In this document: positions 1 through 6,167 of the stretch, in pieces
Numbering within the stretch: position 1 is the stretch's first letter
How the letters are laid out: each line of letters begins with the position of its first letter
DNA from: a virus
DNA length: 20,310 nt
Strand: one strand, 5' to 3'
IMG/VR virus record: IMGVR_UViG_3300020437_000092
Coordinates: 1-20,310 of that record
Position numbers and translations under genes: made by a program
Notes under the pieces: model-generated
The model's input: the letters and a program-made list of their open reading frames with translations, nothing else
Database searches by the model: none
Told to the model about the DNA's origin: nothing

Positions 1-125
1 GCACCATATTGTAGATATTCAGCTATGTCTAACTGAACAGGTGTAGGGTCTGGTAGGTTTAGATGTCTCCAAGTAACAATTAAGAAATATCTAAAGTCTT
101 GTAGTTTCTTTGGTAAGGGTTCCAA
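1..125 (-). CDS. Terminase large subunit (DNA maturase B), N-terminal fragment cut by window edge
   Basis: This is the N-terminus of the phage packaging ATPase/nuclease, equivalent to T7 gp19; about 41 codons are visible before the window ends. The peptide FRYFLIVTWRHLNLPDPTPV followed by QLDIAEYL matches the T7 gp19 pattern in which FxxFLFxxWxxLNLPxPTxxQxDMA precedes the Walker A motif, which lies outside the window. The frame opens directly after the TAA of the small terminase gene, and the first codon is TTG (125-123). No ATG or GTG occurs in frame in the visible part and no Shine-Dalgarno is evident, so initiation at this TTG, probably coupled to the upstream gene, is inferred. Identity is recognised by family resemblance and by its position after the small terminase. 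Confidence 0.8.
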   Translation of the reverse strand, partial: MEPLPKKLQDFRYFLIVTWRHLNLPDPTPVQLDIAEYLQYG

Positions 126-347
126 TTATAGATCAGCTAAAGGTACGGCATCTAAATCTGGTAAACCTTTCATAAGTTCTCCCATTGGATTATCTTCTAC
201 AGGAATACACTCAACTCCATTATCTTTTAAAAACTGTCTTGCAACATTAAGATCACCTGCTTTTGCATCACCACTTTTTACTTTATCTAGTAGCTCTTTA
301 GCTAACTCATAGTGCAAAGTTTTCATTATCTTTAAACTTTTTTCCAT
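126..347 (-). CDS. Terminase small subunit (DNA maturase A-like)
   Basis: This 73-aa protein is probably the DNA-recognition subunit of the packaging terminase, the equivalent of T7 gp18. The pattern LHYELAKELLDKVKSGDAKA, then GDLNVARQFLKDNGVECIP and a short acidic tail, is one I recognise from small terminases of marine and other T7-like podoviruses: an amphipathic helix, a G-(D/E)-A-x-x-x-DL turn and an ARQFLKDNG helix. The start is ATG at 347-345, preceded by a purine-rich AAGAAG. The large terminase frame begins immediately after its TAA stop. Its length is close to the 89 aa of T7 gp18, but direct similarity to gp18 is weak, so the call rests on pattern plus synteny. Confidence 0.72.
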   Translation of the reverse strand: MEKSLKIMKTLHYELAKELLDKVKSGDAKAGDLNVARQFLKDNGVECIPVEDNPMGELMKGLPDLDAVPLADL

Positions 348-375
348 GATTAAGCTTCTTTTTTAAATAATATAA

Positions 376-684
376 TCACTTCTGATCTGTCTTGCCAGAT
401 AGAAGATACCTTATTTTACCAAAGAATCCTAGTTTTCTAACCTTTTTGTATAGTCTCATACCCTTTTCATAGCGAATTAATTTTGTTTCTATTTCTGATA
501 TACGCATTATTGCTGAAGTTAAAAGTAAATCTTGTAGCTTAGTGTATTTAACTAAGTCTAAACAGTATGCCCTTACAGCTTCATCAGGCATTTGTTCTGT
601 CTCACGTTGTTTAATCTCAATTTCAAACTCTATTTCTGGCGGTGGGTTGCCAATAAGTACTTTGAAAAATTCTTTATGTGTCAT
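376..684 (-). CDS. Conserved-type phage protein of unknown function
   Basis: This 102-aa protein has no function I can name. It has an acidic N-terminal third (PPPEIEFEIEIKQRETEQ), a helical centre with an MPDEAVRAYCLDLVKYTK stretch followed by LLLTSAIMRISEIETKLI, and a strongly basic C-terminus ending GKTDQK. No signal peptide or transmembrane segment is visible. The ATG at 684-682 lies one base after the TGA of the preceding gene, and the small terminase gene starts 28 bases after its stop, so the three are almost certainly one operon. It sits near where T7 places its Rz-type gene 18.5, but it lacks the N-terminal membrane anchor expected of an Rz protein, so I do not call it a spanin. Confidence 0.6.
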   Translation of the reverse strand: MTHKEFFKVLIGNPPPEIEFEIEIKQRETEQMPDEAVRAYCLDLVKYTKLQDLLLTSAIMRISEIETKLIRYEKGMRLYKKVRKLGFFGKIRYLLSGKTDQK

Positions 685-685
685 A

Positions 686-850
686 TCAGTTCAACTTAGG
701 AAACAACTGTTGCTCCAACATATCAACAGCACGGTCATCTAGCGTGTTAGTGGTTTGTTTACAGATTGCTCTAAGTAAATCAACTACTAATCTCTTCACA
801 GCAGTTGTAGTAAAGAACTTTAGTAGTATTGGTTTTAAAATTTTTAGCAT
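686..850 (-). CDS. Small protein in the holin (gene 17.5) position
   Basis: This 54-aa protein starts at ATG 850-848. It has an N-terminal hydrophobic/basic helix (MLKILKPILLKFFTTTAVKR) and a polar C-terminus with LLRAICKQTTNTLDDRAVDM and a final LFPKLN. An upstream in-frame TTG at 874 would add eight residues; I prefer the ATG because the added residues lack any obvious role and neither start has a clear Shine-Dalgarno. The K(K/Q)TxNTLDDxAV motif is one I recall from small phage proteins found near lysis genes, but I cannot assign a family. It is the first minus-strand gene after the reversed island and is coupled to the next gene (TGA, one base, ATG). A holin-like role is inferred from position only. 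Confidence 0.5.
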   Translation of the reverse strand: MLKILKPILLKFFTTTAVKRLVVDLLRAICKQTTNTLDDRAVDMLEQQLFPKLN

Positions 851-917
851 AATTAGTATTGTGTTACTTTCCAAACATAGCTACATTGTTAGTATTAAAC
901 AAGAGTCTTAACTTTTC
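851..917. promoter_or_regulatory. Divergent intergenic spacer, likely promoters for both directions
   Basis: This 67-base AT-rich gap separates minus-strand gene 850-686 from the plus-strand island starting at 918. Both directions need a start of transcription here, because the minus-strand operon upstream is terminated near 2110. On the plus strand a poor sigma70-like pair can be drawn (TTTCCA, 17 bases, TAGTAT, 4/6 matches each). No clear T7-type phage promoter is visible on either strand. The location is inferred from gene orientation; the exact boxes are speculative. Confidence 0.25.
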
Positions 918-1157
918 ATGGAAGATCAAGAGCCTAGTAAAGTCGAAACCATTGTGAAAGTTTGCGTACTTTTGTGGTCGGCAACGCTATTATCTCTCTC
1001 ATATTATGAACCGCCATCTGGCAAAAAGATAGTAGATTTTGACCCAACATTTATTGCAAGTATTTTCAGCGCGTCAACTGCGTCACTTGGGTTTTCGATA
1101 AAAAAGAAAAAAGACACTATAGTAGATAATAAGAACTCAAAAGTAGGCATCAAATGA
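918..1157 (+). CDS. Small two-helix membrane protein, holin-like in form
   Basis: This 79-aa protein is encoded against the direction of the surrounding late genes. A short acidic N-terminus (MEDQEPSKVE) is followed by a hydrophobic segment at residues 13-28 (KVCVLLWSATLLSLSY), a charged loop, and a second hydrophobic segment at residues 45-60 (IASIFSASTASLGFSI) flanked by KKKKD. Two membrane passes with a basic C-terminal tail is the general form of small phage holins, but no family motif is recognised, so holin is only one option. Its last four bases (ATGA) overlap the start of the next gene, which encodes an exported protein, suggesting translational coupling and a shared envelope function. 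An AAGAG lies about 12 bases before the ATG. Confidence 0.6.
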   Translation: MEDQEPSKVETIVKVCVLLWSATLLSLSYYEPPSGKKIVDFDPTFIASIFSASTASLGFSIKKKKDTIVDNKNSKVGIK

Positions 1158-1513
1158 AGAAACTATTATTACTAGGTTTGTTTTTAGTTGCACCTTGTTA
1201 CGCAAACGGAGTGCCAACGTGGACTACTGGTTCAAGTAATAGAACTGAAAACACTACACAAACTATAACTCGCAGCGTAGTTACAGAAAAATATGGGTCT
1301 ACTATAAATACTTGGGAAGGTTCTAATATAAGCGTGGCTGCATCAGCAGGTATATCGGGCGGTGATGCAGTATTTACAGTTGCAGATACTTCAAAAGATT
1401 GGTCATTAAATGTAACTACAAGAGCATCAGGTTTAATGATTGAAAAGATCACACAAAATGACACGATTAACACTACTAGCGTTATCACTTCTTTGTCTGT
1501 CTTTAGTCAGTAA
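1154..1513 (+). CDS. Exported Thr/Asn/Ser-rich protein with signal peptide, function unknown
   Basis: The 119-aa product begins with a textbook Sec signal peptide, MKKLLLLGLFLVAPCYA, with likely signal peptidase I cleavage before NGVPTW. The Cys at residue 15 is preceded by VAP, which is a poor lipobox because of the Pro, so a lipoprotein is unlikely. The mature part of about 102 aa is rich in Thr, Asn and Ser, predicted by eye to be beta-strand, and contains WTTGSSNRTENTTQTIT and DWSLNVTTRASG. I recall small exported proteins with a WTTGxSNxT pattern in marine cyanophage genomes, but this could not be checked. The ATG overlaps the preceding stop (ATGA) and AGTAGG lies upstream. Its 3' end overlaps the next gene in another frame. 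Periplasmic or cell-surface location is inferred. Confidence 0.7.
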   Translation: MKKLLLLGLFLVAPCYANGVPTWTTGSSNRTENTTQTITRSVVTEKYGSTINTWEGSNISVAASAGISGGDAVFTVADTSKDWSLNVTTRASGLMIEKITQNDTINTTSVITSLSVFSQ

Positions 1514-1985
1514 TAAAGCAAGAGCTGAAGGCGATACAAACGTACAGGCTCAACCAAATGCTATTGGTAATTCCAGTATTATCAATCAGAATATGAATAT
1601 TAATAATGGAATGACAGGTAAACAGCAGTTTGGAAACTTGGTTTGTAGTCAACCTACTTTAGCTGTAACTCCTTTTTATACAGGAAATGATGCTCAAGGA
1701 GAAGATACATATTCTATAAACGAAGGTTGGGGATTACAAATGAGTTTTATGATACCTCTGGGAGATAATCAAACTTGTAACGAATTATCCAAAGTAAAGC
1801 TAGACCTAGCCAAAGAAGAACTAGACAAGCAAGTGCATGATAAACAGCTAGTTCGTGTTTTGAAATGTAGTCAGCTTCACGCAAGCGGTTACATGATAAA
1901 TCCTAAGTCTAAGTTCGCATATATCTGTAATGATGTAATCAATATACGAAGTTATGTTAAAGCTAATCCTGAAAAATTTAAGTAG
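1458..1985 (+). CDS. Exported four-cysteine protein with signal peptide, function unknown
   Basis: From ATG 1458 the product is 175 aa with a signal peptide MTRLTLLALSLLCLSLVSNK followed by ARA and probable cleavage before EGD. An in-frame TTG at 1440 would add MKRSHK, lengthening the basic n-region; it has an AGG about 9 bases upstream and cannot be excluded. The mature chain has an Asn/Gln-rich linker, a segment with TYSINEGWGLQMSFMIPLG that looks like alternating beta strands, and a helical region (LSKVKLDLAKEELDKQVHDK). Four mature cysteines could form two disulphides, fitting a periplasmic location. I recall marine-phage exported proteins with the same Y-S-(V/I)-x-E-x-WG...F-M-(V/I)-PL pattern ending in a VRVLKC helix; unverified. 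The gene overlaps the preceding exported-protein gene by 56 bases in a different frame. Confidence 0.68.
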   Translation: MTRLTLLALSLLCLSLVSNKARAEGDTNVQAQPNAIGNSSIINQNMNINNGMTGKQQFGNLVCSQPTLAVTPFYTGNDAQGEDTYSINEGWGLQMSFMIPLGDNQTCNELSKVKLDLAKEELDKQVHDKQLVRVLKCSQLHASGYMINPKSKFAYICNDVINIRSYVKANPEKFK

Positions 1986-2109
1986 GAACTGACGTTCTGT
2001 AGAGGAGGTATGGAGCTGAAGCTTCCGCTTACATTTGGCATTTCATAAATCCGTTGCTTTGCATTGACGGATTCTTGAGTTCAACGAGATCAAGCAGGTC
2101 TGGTTCCTA
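1983..2109 (+). ncRNA. Candidate structured RNA downstream of the plus-strand island
   Basis: About 125 bases after the last plus-strand gene can fold into a closed multi-branch shape. TAGGAAC (1983-1989) pairs perfectly with GTTCCTA (2103-2109). Inside are AATCCGT/ACGGATT (2048-2054 with 2067-2073, with a further TGC/GCA inside the loop), CTTGA/TCAAG (2074-2078 with 2090-2094) and GGAGCT/AGCTTCC with one bulge (2012-2025). An alternative hairpin, GAAC-TGAC-GTTC (1986-1997), would compete with the closing stem. AGGAGG sits at 2004-2009, only one base from an ATG that opens a 12-codon frame. The minus-strand terminator ends just before this element, so only plus-strand transcripts should carry it. 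It matches no RNA family I recognise, and folding was judged by eye. Confidence 0.35.
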
Positions 2110-2169
2110 AAAAGCAATCAACAATCCTTAACTACAGAGGTCTTAGACTTGGTTAAGGGGAAGATTGCT
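2109..2169 (-). terminator. Rho-independent terminator ending the minus-strand fibre-side operon
   Basis: On the minus strand the complements of 2169-2163 and 2119-2113 (AGCAATC/GATTGCT) form a 7-bp outer stem. CCTTAAC/GTTAAGG forms a 7-bp inner stem, with further weaker pairing in the loop. A run of five Ts follows (2113-2109). It lies 15 bases after the stop of the last minus-strand gene (2184) and would stop late transcripts from running antisense into the plus-strand island. On the plus strand the hairpin is not followed by a T run, so its effect there is doubtful. Confidence 0.65.
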
Positions 2170-2183
2170 AATATTACTATACC

Positions 2184-2651
2184 TTATTTCTTTTTATCCG
2201 CAATCTCTTTCTTAAGTACTTTCTTAAATATCTTTGTCATTATTTTCTTTAGTTGATTAATAACGCTTTGCAAAACTATAGAACCTGTTACTGCTGCTGT
2301 TGCTGATACTCCACTAGCTATAACACTTGATGCTATGACCTCTGGTGCAGGTATAGGCATTTCTCCAAAAAAAGGTATATTAAATGTAGCTACAGGTTCT
2401 TCAGTTGATAAAGTTTCTTTGGGGTTTAGCAGGTCTTTCGGTATTGTTTCTGGTGTTAGCTGTAACTCTTCCTCCTTTGAAGATGATGTTTCTTCTTCAA
2501 CAGACGATTCCTGACCTCCCAGACCCGACTCTACCTGTTCCAGACTTGGAAGAAGTACAGGGTCTAGATATGGAACTTCCGCCACAGGTGGATAAAAAAT
2601 TGTTTTAGGAGGATTTAAGGTTTCTGGTATATCAATATTTGGATAATCCAA
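2184..2651 (-). CDS. Proline-rich protein with C-terminal hydrophobic helix and basic tail
   Basis: This 155-aa protein has three zones. Residues 1-40 are Pro-rich (NPPKTIFYPPVAEVPYLDP). About residues 41-95 are acidic and Ser/Glu-rich. The C-terminal third has an Ala/Ser/Val-rich hydrophobic stretch (VIASSVIASGVSATAAVTGS) that could insert in a membrane, followed by a strongly basic helix ending KKEIADKKK. I recall similarly arranged small proteins beside tail-fibre genes of marine cyanophages, without known function. The start is TTG at 2651, directly abutting the TAA of the upstream gene and preceded by GGGAG; no ATG occurs until deep in the protein. It is the last gene before the terminator at 2169-2109. 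A virion or membrane-contact role is only a guess. Confidence 0.6.
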   Translation of the reverse strand: MDYPNIDIPETLNPPKTIFYPPVAEVPYLDPVLLPSLEQVESGLGGQESSVEEETSSSKEEELQLTPETIPKDLLNPKETLSTEEPVATFNIPFFGEMPIPAPEVIASSVIASGVSATAAVTGSIVLQSVINQLKKIMTKIFKKVLKKEIADKKK

Positions 2652-2909
2652 TTACTCCCAATTAATCTCTTTTTTTGCTGCTGCTAATTTATCAGAATCA
2701 GTAATCTTAGTTAAAGTAACAGTACTATTAGTGCATATACTAGGGTCAAAGCCTGTTTCTGCTACAACAACAGTTCCTATTTTTAACCATTTTTTTAATT
2801 TTTTAGGGTCATCTGTTACTTCTCTCATACCAGTACCCCACTCTTCCTCTTTACCTGTAAAAGCTAAACGGTAAAATTCTGAATAATCAGTTGCTTTAAA
2901 CTGTGCCAT
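2652..2909 (-). CDS. Small protein following the large tail fibre, function unknown
   Basis: The 85-aa product starts at ATG 2909, which has one of the best ribosome binding sites in the window (AGGAG, 9 bases upstream), formed by the last codons of the fibre gene. An upstream in-frame codon at 2960 would extend the frame into the fibre gene and is not needed. The protein is acidic/basic mixed, with FKATDYSEFYRLAFTGKEEE at the N-terminus, a central KKLKKWLKIGTVVVAETGFD and a C-terminal NWE. No membrane segment is seen. Its position directly after a fibre gene (4-base gap) is typical of fibre assembly factors or small tip proteins, but nothing in the sequence proves this. Confidence 0.65.
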   Translation of the reverse strand: MAQFKATDYSEFYRLAFTGKEEEWGTGMREVTDDPKKLKKWLKIGTVVVAETGFDPSICTNSTVTLTKITDSDKLAAAKKEINWE

Positions 2910-2913
2910 AAAA

Positions 2914-5900
2914 TTAATCTCCTGTAAATTGATTCCAGTTTGATCGAATCCAACAACCATAACTAGAGTTATGATAATCTCCTAACATATACCAACTGTT
3001 ATCTCCCTGTCTATACCACTCTCCTGACTTAGTAATAATAGAACTAGAAGTTTCACTATTACCTGAGTGATGATGTGAAAATCCACCTTCAGTAATTGTT
3101 TCGGGAGTACCCCACCAAGGTACAAAATAATTTGTCCATGAGTTGTTACTGTGGAAATAAGCGTTGTTACCGTCAGCTTCAAGATATGGAGTAGTTACAT
3201 AGTTCCAATAACCTGCAACAAATAGCCTTCCTTCATCATCTTCTAATACAACTCTGTTTGCATTATCACCATCACCACCTCTAGGGTGAATCTTTACAAT
3301 AGTTCCTATTGCTAATTTTTTATAGTTTGCGTGTGATGTATCATCACGGAATGTATGTATAGTTCCAAGTACTTCATTTGGTCTGGAATCATTAGAACCA
3401 TTTGTATTTAAACTTGGGTCTCCGAAATCTCTAAACTGTATCTCTGCACCAAACCAATCTGTACTGTTGTTGTTGGCACTTGTAGTTCTACCAGTTCCTT
3501 GTTGTCCATAATCGTTGTAACCAGTAGCATATATTTTCTGGTTATAGCCAGTAGTTCCTCCATCAGTAATAAAGTATAAAGTTGAATATCTGCAATTATT
3601 ACAAGCCATATATACTACCTTTTGATTATCACTATTCCACATAGTACTTGAGTTAGTTAGTAGCTCTGGCAAAGTCAAGTTGCTTGGACTACTTGCATAA
3701 ACTCCACCACTTGCTCCATGTGCGTGACCATGATAACCACAGAAATATACTTTACCTTCATCAGTTAATATCCAAACTTTACCTTCATCATCACCATCTT
3801 GATTAGCAACAACATGAACTACCTTTTTACCATTAATAGGCGAACCTGTTACTGCTGTCATTTCTTGTGGTGTTGTGTAGTAGCCAGTAGTGTTACCTAA
3901 ACCAAGCTGACCATTACCATTTCTACCCCAAGCCCATAGTTTACCTGACTCTGTTATTGCATAAACGGAAGTATAATAGTAACCACTTGAGCATATATAT
4001 ATAATCTTTTCATTACCAACTCTACTCATAGGCATTTGTTTTGCGTAATAGTTAGTGCTAGTACTGTTATCTCCTAACTGTCCATATCCGTTATAACCCC
4101 ATGTATATAGCTTTCCGTTTGTATCTATACATCTAGTGGAGTAGTAACTATCGTTATCTCCTGAGAAAGTATGAGCATTAGAAAACTCCATCATTTTAAT
4201 TTTAGGGTGATTTGCTCCTGTTAATCTTGCTCCTGAATCATCATAAAAAACAACACCCATAGCTGCTGCGTTTAAATCCCAAGTAGTACCATTACCCCAT
4301 ATTCCATAACCTGCATAACCACCCGCCATGACCATGCCATTTTCAAACAACTGAAAACCATGCCTACCAGATTTGTGCATTTGCATTAATCTAGGCCATA
4401 AATATTTTACTTTTCCATCAGCATCATATAAATCAAGAGTATTACCGTTTAAATCAGTTAATAAGTGTGCATAGTCAGGGTGTCCCGCTAGTGCTTCCTC
4501 CCAGAATTTAGGTGTTCTATTGCACCCATCAGCAGGGTAACTATGAGTTCCGCTATAAGCACTATGACCATAAACTCCATAGCCACTACCATAAGTGTAA
4601 TCATAACCACTTGTATGATAGTGATTACCAAATTCAAAATACTTTCTCTTACCTAAAGCACCTGCTCTTCTATAACCTGCCATGGTGCAACCATATAAAA
4701 ATCCTCTACCACTTTTTTTCAGGTATGCAGGTAAAGCCCATAGACTTTCTGTATAGTTATTTATTGTTGCGTTTGGAAATAGACAGAATCCTTTGACTAA
4801 ATCTTTTGCTACTTCATAAGGCTGTTGAACTACATCTTTTTTATAAACAGTAGTACCCGCCCAAGAAGGAACTAACTTTAAATCTTTTAAAGATAAAGTT
4901 ATCATATCCGCTTGGTTTGCTTCATCACGAATAACAACGCTAGTTAATGTACTATCCGCAGGGGGTGTGTAAGTTATCGTTCCTCCGTTAGTCACATTTT
5001 GAGGTGCAGCACTACCGTCTGTTATTCTTCCACCGTTACCTGCTCCGCTATATCCACTAGCAGCAGGGTTTTTAACTGAATAAGTTAAACCGTTAGCAGG
5101 GAAAGTAAATGAATATGATTTTCCTTTTGTGATATTGATGCTTGATGTTGAAATATTGTTTCTATATATTCTTGGTATTTCTGAACCTGTAGCAGAAGTA
5201 CTGTATGAAGTGTTTATCGTACCAACTAACATGGCACTATGAACAGAACAACCATATTGTAAAATATATAAAGCAGGTGCTTTTGGAGTAAATGTAACTG
5301 TTGCTCCCGCCTGACCTGCTGTACCGTTTCTTGTAATTCCGAAATCAGATTCACTATATCCACTACCATTAACGAAGGCATAAGATTGAGTAGATGACCC
5401 ATACCAATATTTAAAAGCAAAAACGTGGCCTGTATTACTAGCGTCACTAACATCAAAAACATATTGTGAGCCAACTTTAATAGTTATTGCAGGTCTTTCA
5501 ACAGTTCCAGAAAGACTACCGCCACTAAGATAAAATTGATTTGCACTATTAGTACCTGTTGCAACTGTAACTGTATAATTAACAGATTCATAGGTTTCTC
5601 TTTCATCACCTGTTACCCATGCGTGTCTAGTTCCTTGAACAAGTACTGGATTATATTCATAGTTACCTTCATTTGCTATATCTTCTAAAGGTTTTTCTAC
5701 TACACTTAACTGAGAACCTACTGGACCAATAGGCAACTGAACATTTGTTGTATCATCATTATCTCTAAATATCATTCCTCCTGACGCATTTAATACAGCA
5801 GCACTAGGAGCATTAACTAAAGTAGCAAAATTAGAATCAAGGCTAGGGTTACTAGATTGAGAACTAATAACATAGTTTAAAACTGTGCCTTTATAAATAT

Positions 5901-6165
5901 AAGTTGCGTTGTTGTATGTAACTAAATCACCTTTTCTAAACCCTTGACCGAATGAATAATTACCTCTGTAATTAAGACCACTAGCCATTACGTTGTAATT
6001 AGTGCCATCTTGTGACGGTGCTATGCTTTGAGTACTAGGTAAATCCTGTACTACTACATAACTTGTGCCATCAAAATAAACAATGTCATCTACTTCATAT
6101 GCTGTGTTAGCAGCCCAAGTTCCTTTCCATTGAAACTTCAGTTTACCTAAATCAATTTGTGCCAT
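2914..6165 (-). CDS. Large modular tail fibre with cupredoxin-like domain and RCC1-type repeats
   Basis: The 1083-aa protein is the probable host-recognition fibre. Residues 13-45 and 64-95 are chitin-binding-like repeats (WKGTWAANTAYEVDDIVYFD; YRGNYSFGQGFRKGDLVTYN); a third, degenerate copy lies at about 434-455. Residues 196-318 resemble a cupredoxin sandwich with TGHVFAF and YGCSVHSAM, giving His247, Cys306, His309 and Met312 as candidate type 1 copper ligands. Residues 326-425 form another beta domain. Residues 512-546 are rich in His, Tyr and Gly. From about 684 to 1070 come RCC1-type propeller blades (KLYTWGYNGYGQLGDNSTST, KLWAWGRNGNGQLGLGNTTG, KIYATGYNDYGQQGTG). The gene starts 2 bases after the gp17-like gene, with no Shine-Dalgarno. 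A fibre role is inferred from position, size and the binding-type modules. Confidence 0.8.
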   Translation of the reverse strand: MAQIDLGKLKFQWKGTWAANTAYEVDDIVYFDGTSYVVVQDLPSTQSIAPSQDGTNYNVMASGLNYRGNYSFGQGFRKGDLVTYNNATYIYKGTVLNYVISSQSSNPSLDSNFATLVNAPSAAVLNASGGMIFRDNDDTTNVQLPIGPVGSQLSVVEKPLEDIANEGNYEYNPVLVQGTRHAWVTGDERETYESVNYTVTVATGTNSANQFYLSGGSLSGTVERPAITIKVGSQYVFDVSDASNTGHVFAFKYWYGSSTQSYAFVNGSGYSESDFGITRNGTAGQAGATVTFTPKAPALYILQYGCSVHSAMLVGTINTSYSTSATGSEIPRIYRNNISTSSINITKGKSYSFTFPANGLTYSVKNPAASGYSGAGNGGRITDGSAAPQNVTNGGTITYTPPADSTLTSVVIRDEANQADMITLSLKDLKLVPSWAGTTVYKKDVVQQPYEVAKDLVKGFCLFPNATINNYTESLWALPAYLKKSGRGFLYGCTMAGYRRAGALGKRKYFEFGNHYHTSGYDYTYGSGYGVYGHSAYSGTHSYPADGCNRTPKFWEEALAGHPDYAHLLTDLNGNTLDLYDADGKVKYLWPRLMQMHKSGRHGFQLFENGMVMAGGYAGYGIWGNGTTWDLNAAAMGVVFYDDSGARLTGANHPKIKMMEFSNAHTFSGDNDSYYSTRCIDTNGKLYTWGYNGYGQLGDNSTSTNYYAKQMPMSRVGNEKIIYICSSGYYYTSVYAITESGKLWAWGRNGNGQLGLGNTTGYYTTPQEMTAVTGSPINGKKVVHVVANQDGDDEGKVWILTDEGKVYFCGYHGHAHGASGGVYASSPSNLTLPELLTNSSTMWNSDNQKVVYMACNNCRYSTLYFITDGGTTGYNQKIYATGYNDYGQQGTGRTTSANNNSTDWFGAEIQFRDFGDPSLNTNGSNDSRPNEVLGTIHTFRDDTSHANYKKLAIGTIVKIHPRGGDGDNANRVVLEDDEGRLFVAGYWNYVTTPYLEADGNNAYFHSNNSWTNYFVPWWGTPETITEGGFSHHHSGNSETSSSIITKSGEWYRQGDNSWYMLGDYHNSSYGCWIRSNWNQFTGD

Positions 6166-6167
6166 AA

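Noticed and set aside
542-911. Two plus-strand frames (542-742 and 678-911) ahead of the island
   Set aside because: They are antisense to well-packed minus-strand genes 684-376 and 850-686 and have no recognisable features or ribosome binding sites.
1198-1488. Minus-strand frame of 96 codons with hydrophobic ends
   Set aside because: It is antisense to the exported-protein gene 1154-1513, which has a clear signal peptide and coupled start; no promoter or ribosome binding site supports the minus frame.
1154-1985. Spanin pair (i-spanin/o-spanin)
   Set aside because: Overlap and neighbours fit, but the first protein has a cleavable signal rather than an anchor plus coiled coil, and neither has a convincing lipobox (VAPC has Pro at -1).
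1983-2109. Possible tRNA, tmRNA or glutamine riboswitch
   Set aside because: No cloverleaf, no GTTCRANNC T-arm with a paired stem, and no match to the glnA/downstream-peptide consensus could be laid out. It was kept only as an unassigned structured RNA.
2405-2608. Plus-strand frame of 67 codons whose product looks like a signal-anchor protein
   Set aside because: It lies wholly antisense to the Pro- and Glu-rich gene 2651-2184. Its hydrophobic run is the mirror of the Ser/Glu-rich coding, it starts with TTG and has no ribosome binding site.
2982-3182. Minus-strand frame of 66 codons inside the fibre gene, and a similar one at 5226-5474
   Set aside because: Both are other-frame shadows inside the 1083-aa fibre frame, with no start signals and no coherent domain content.
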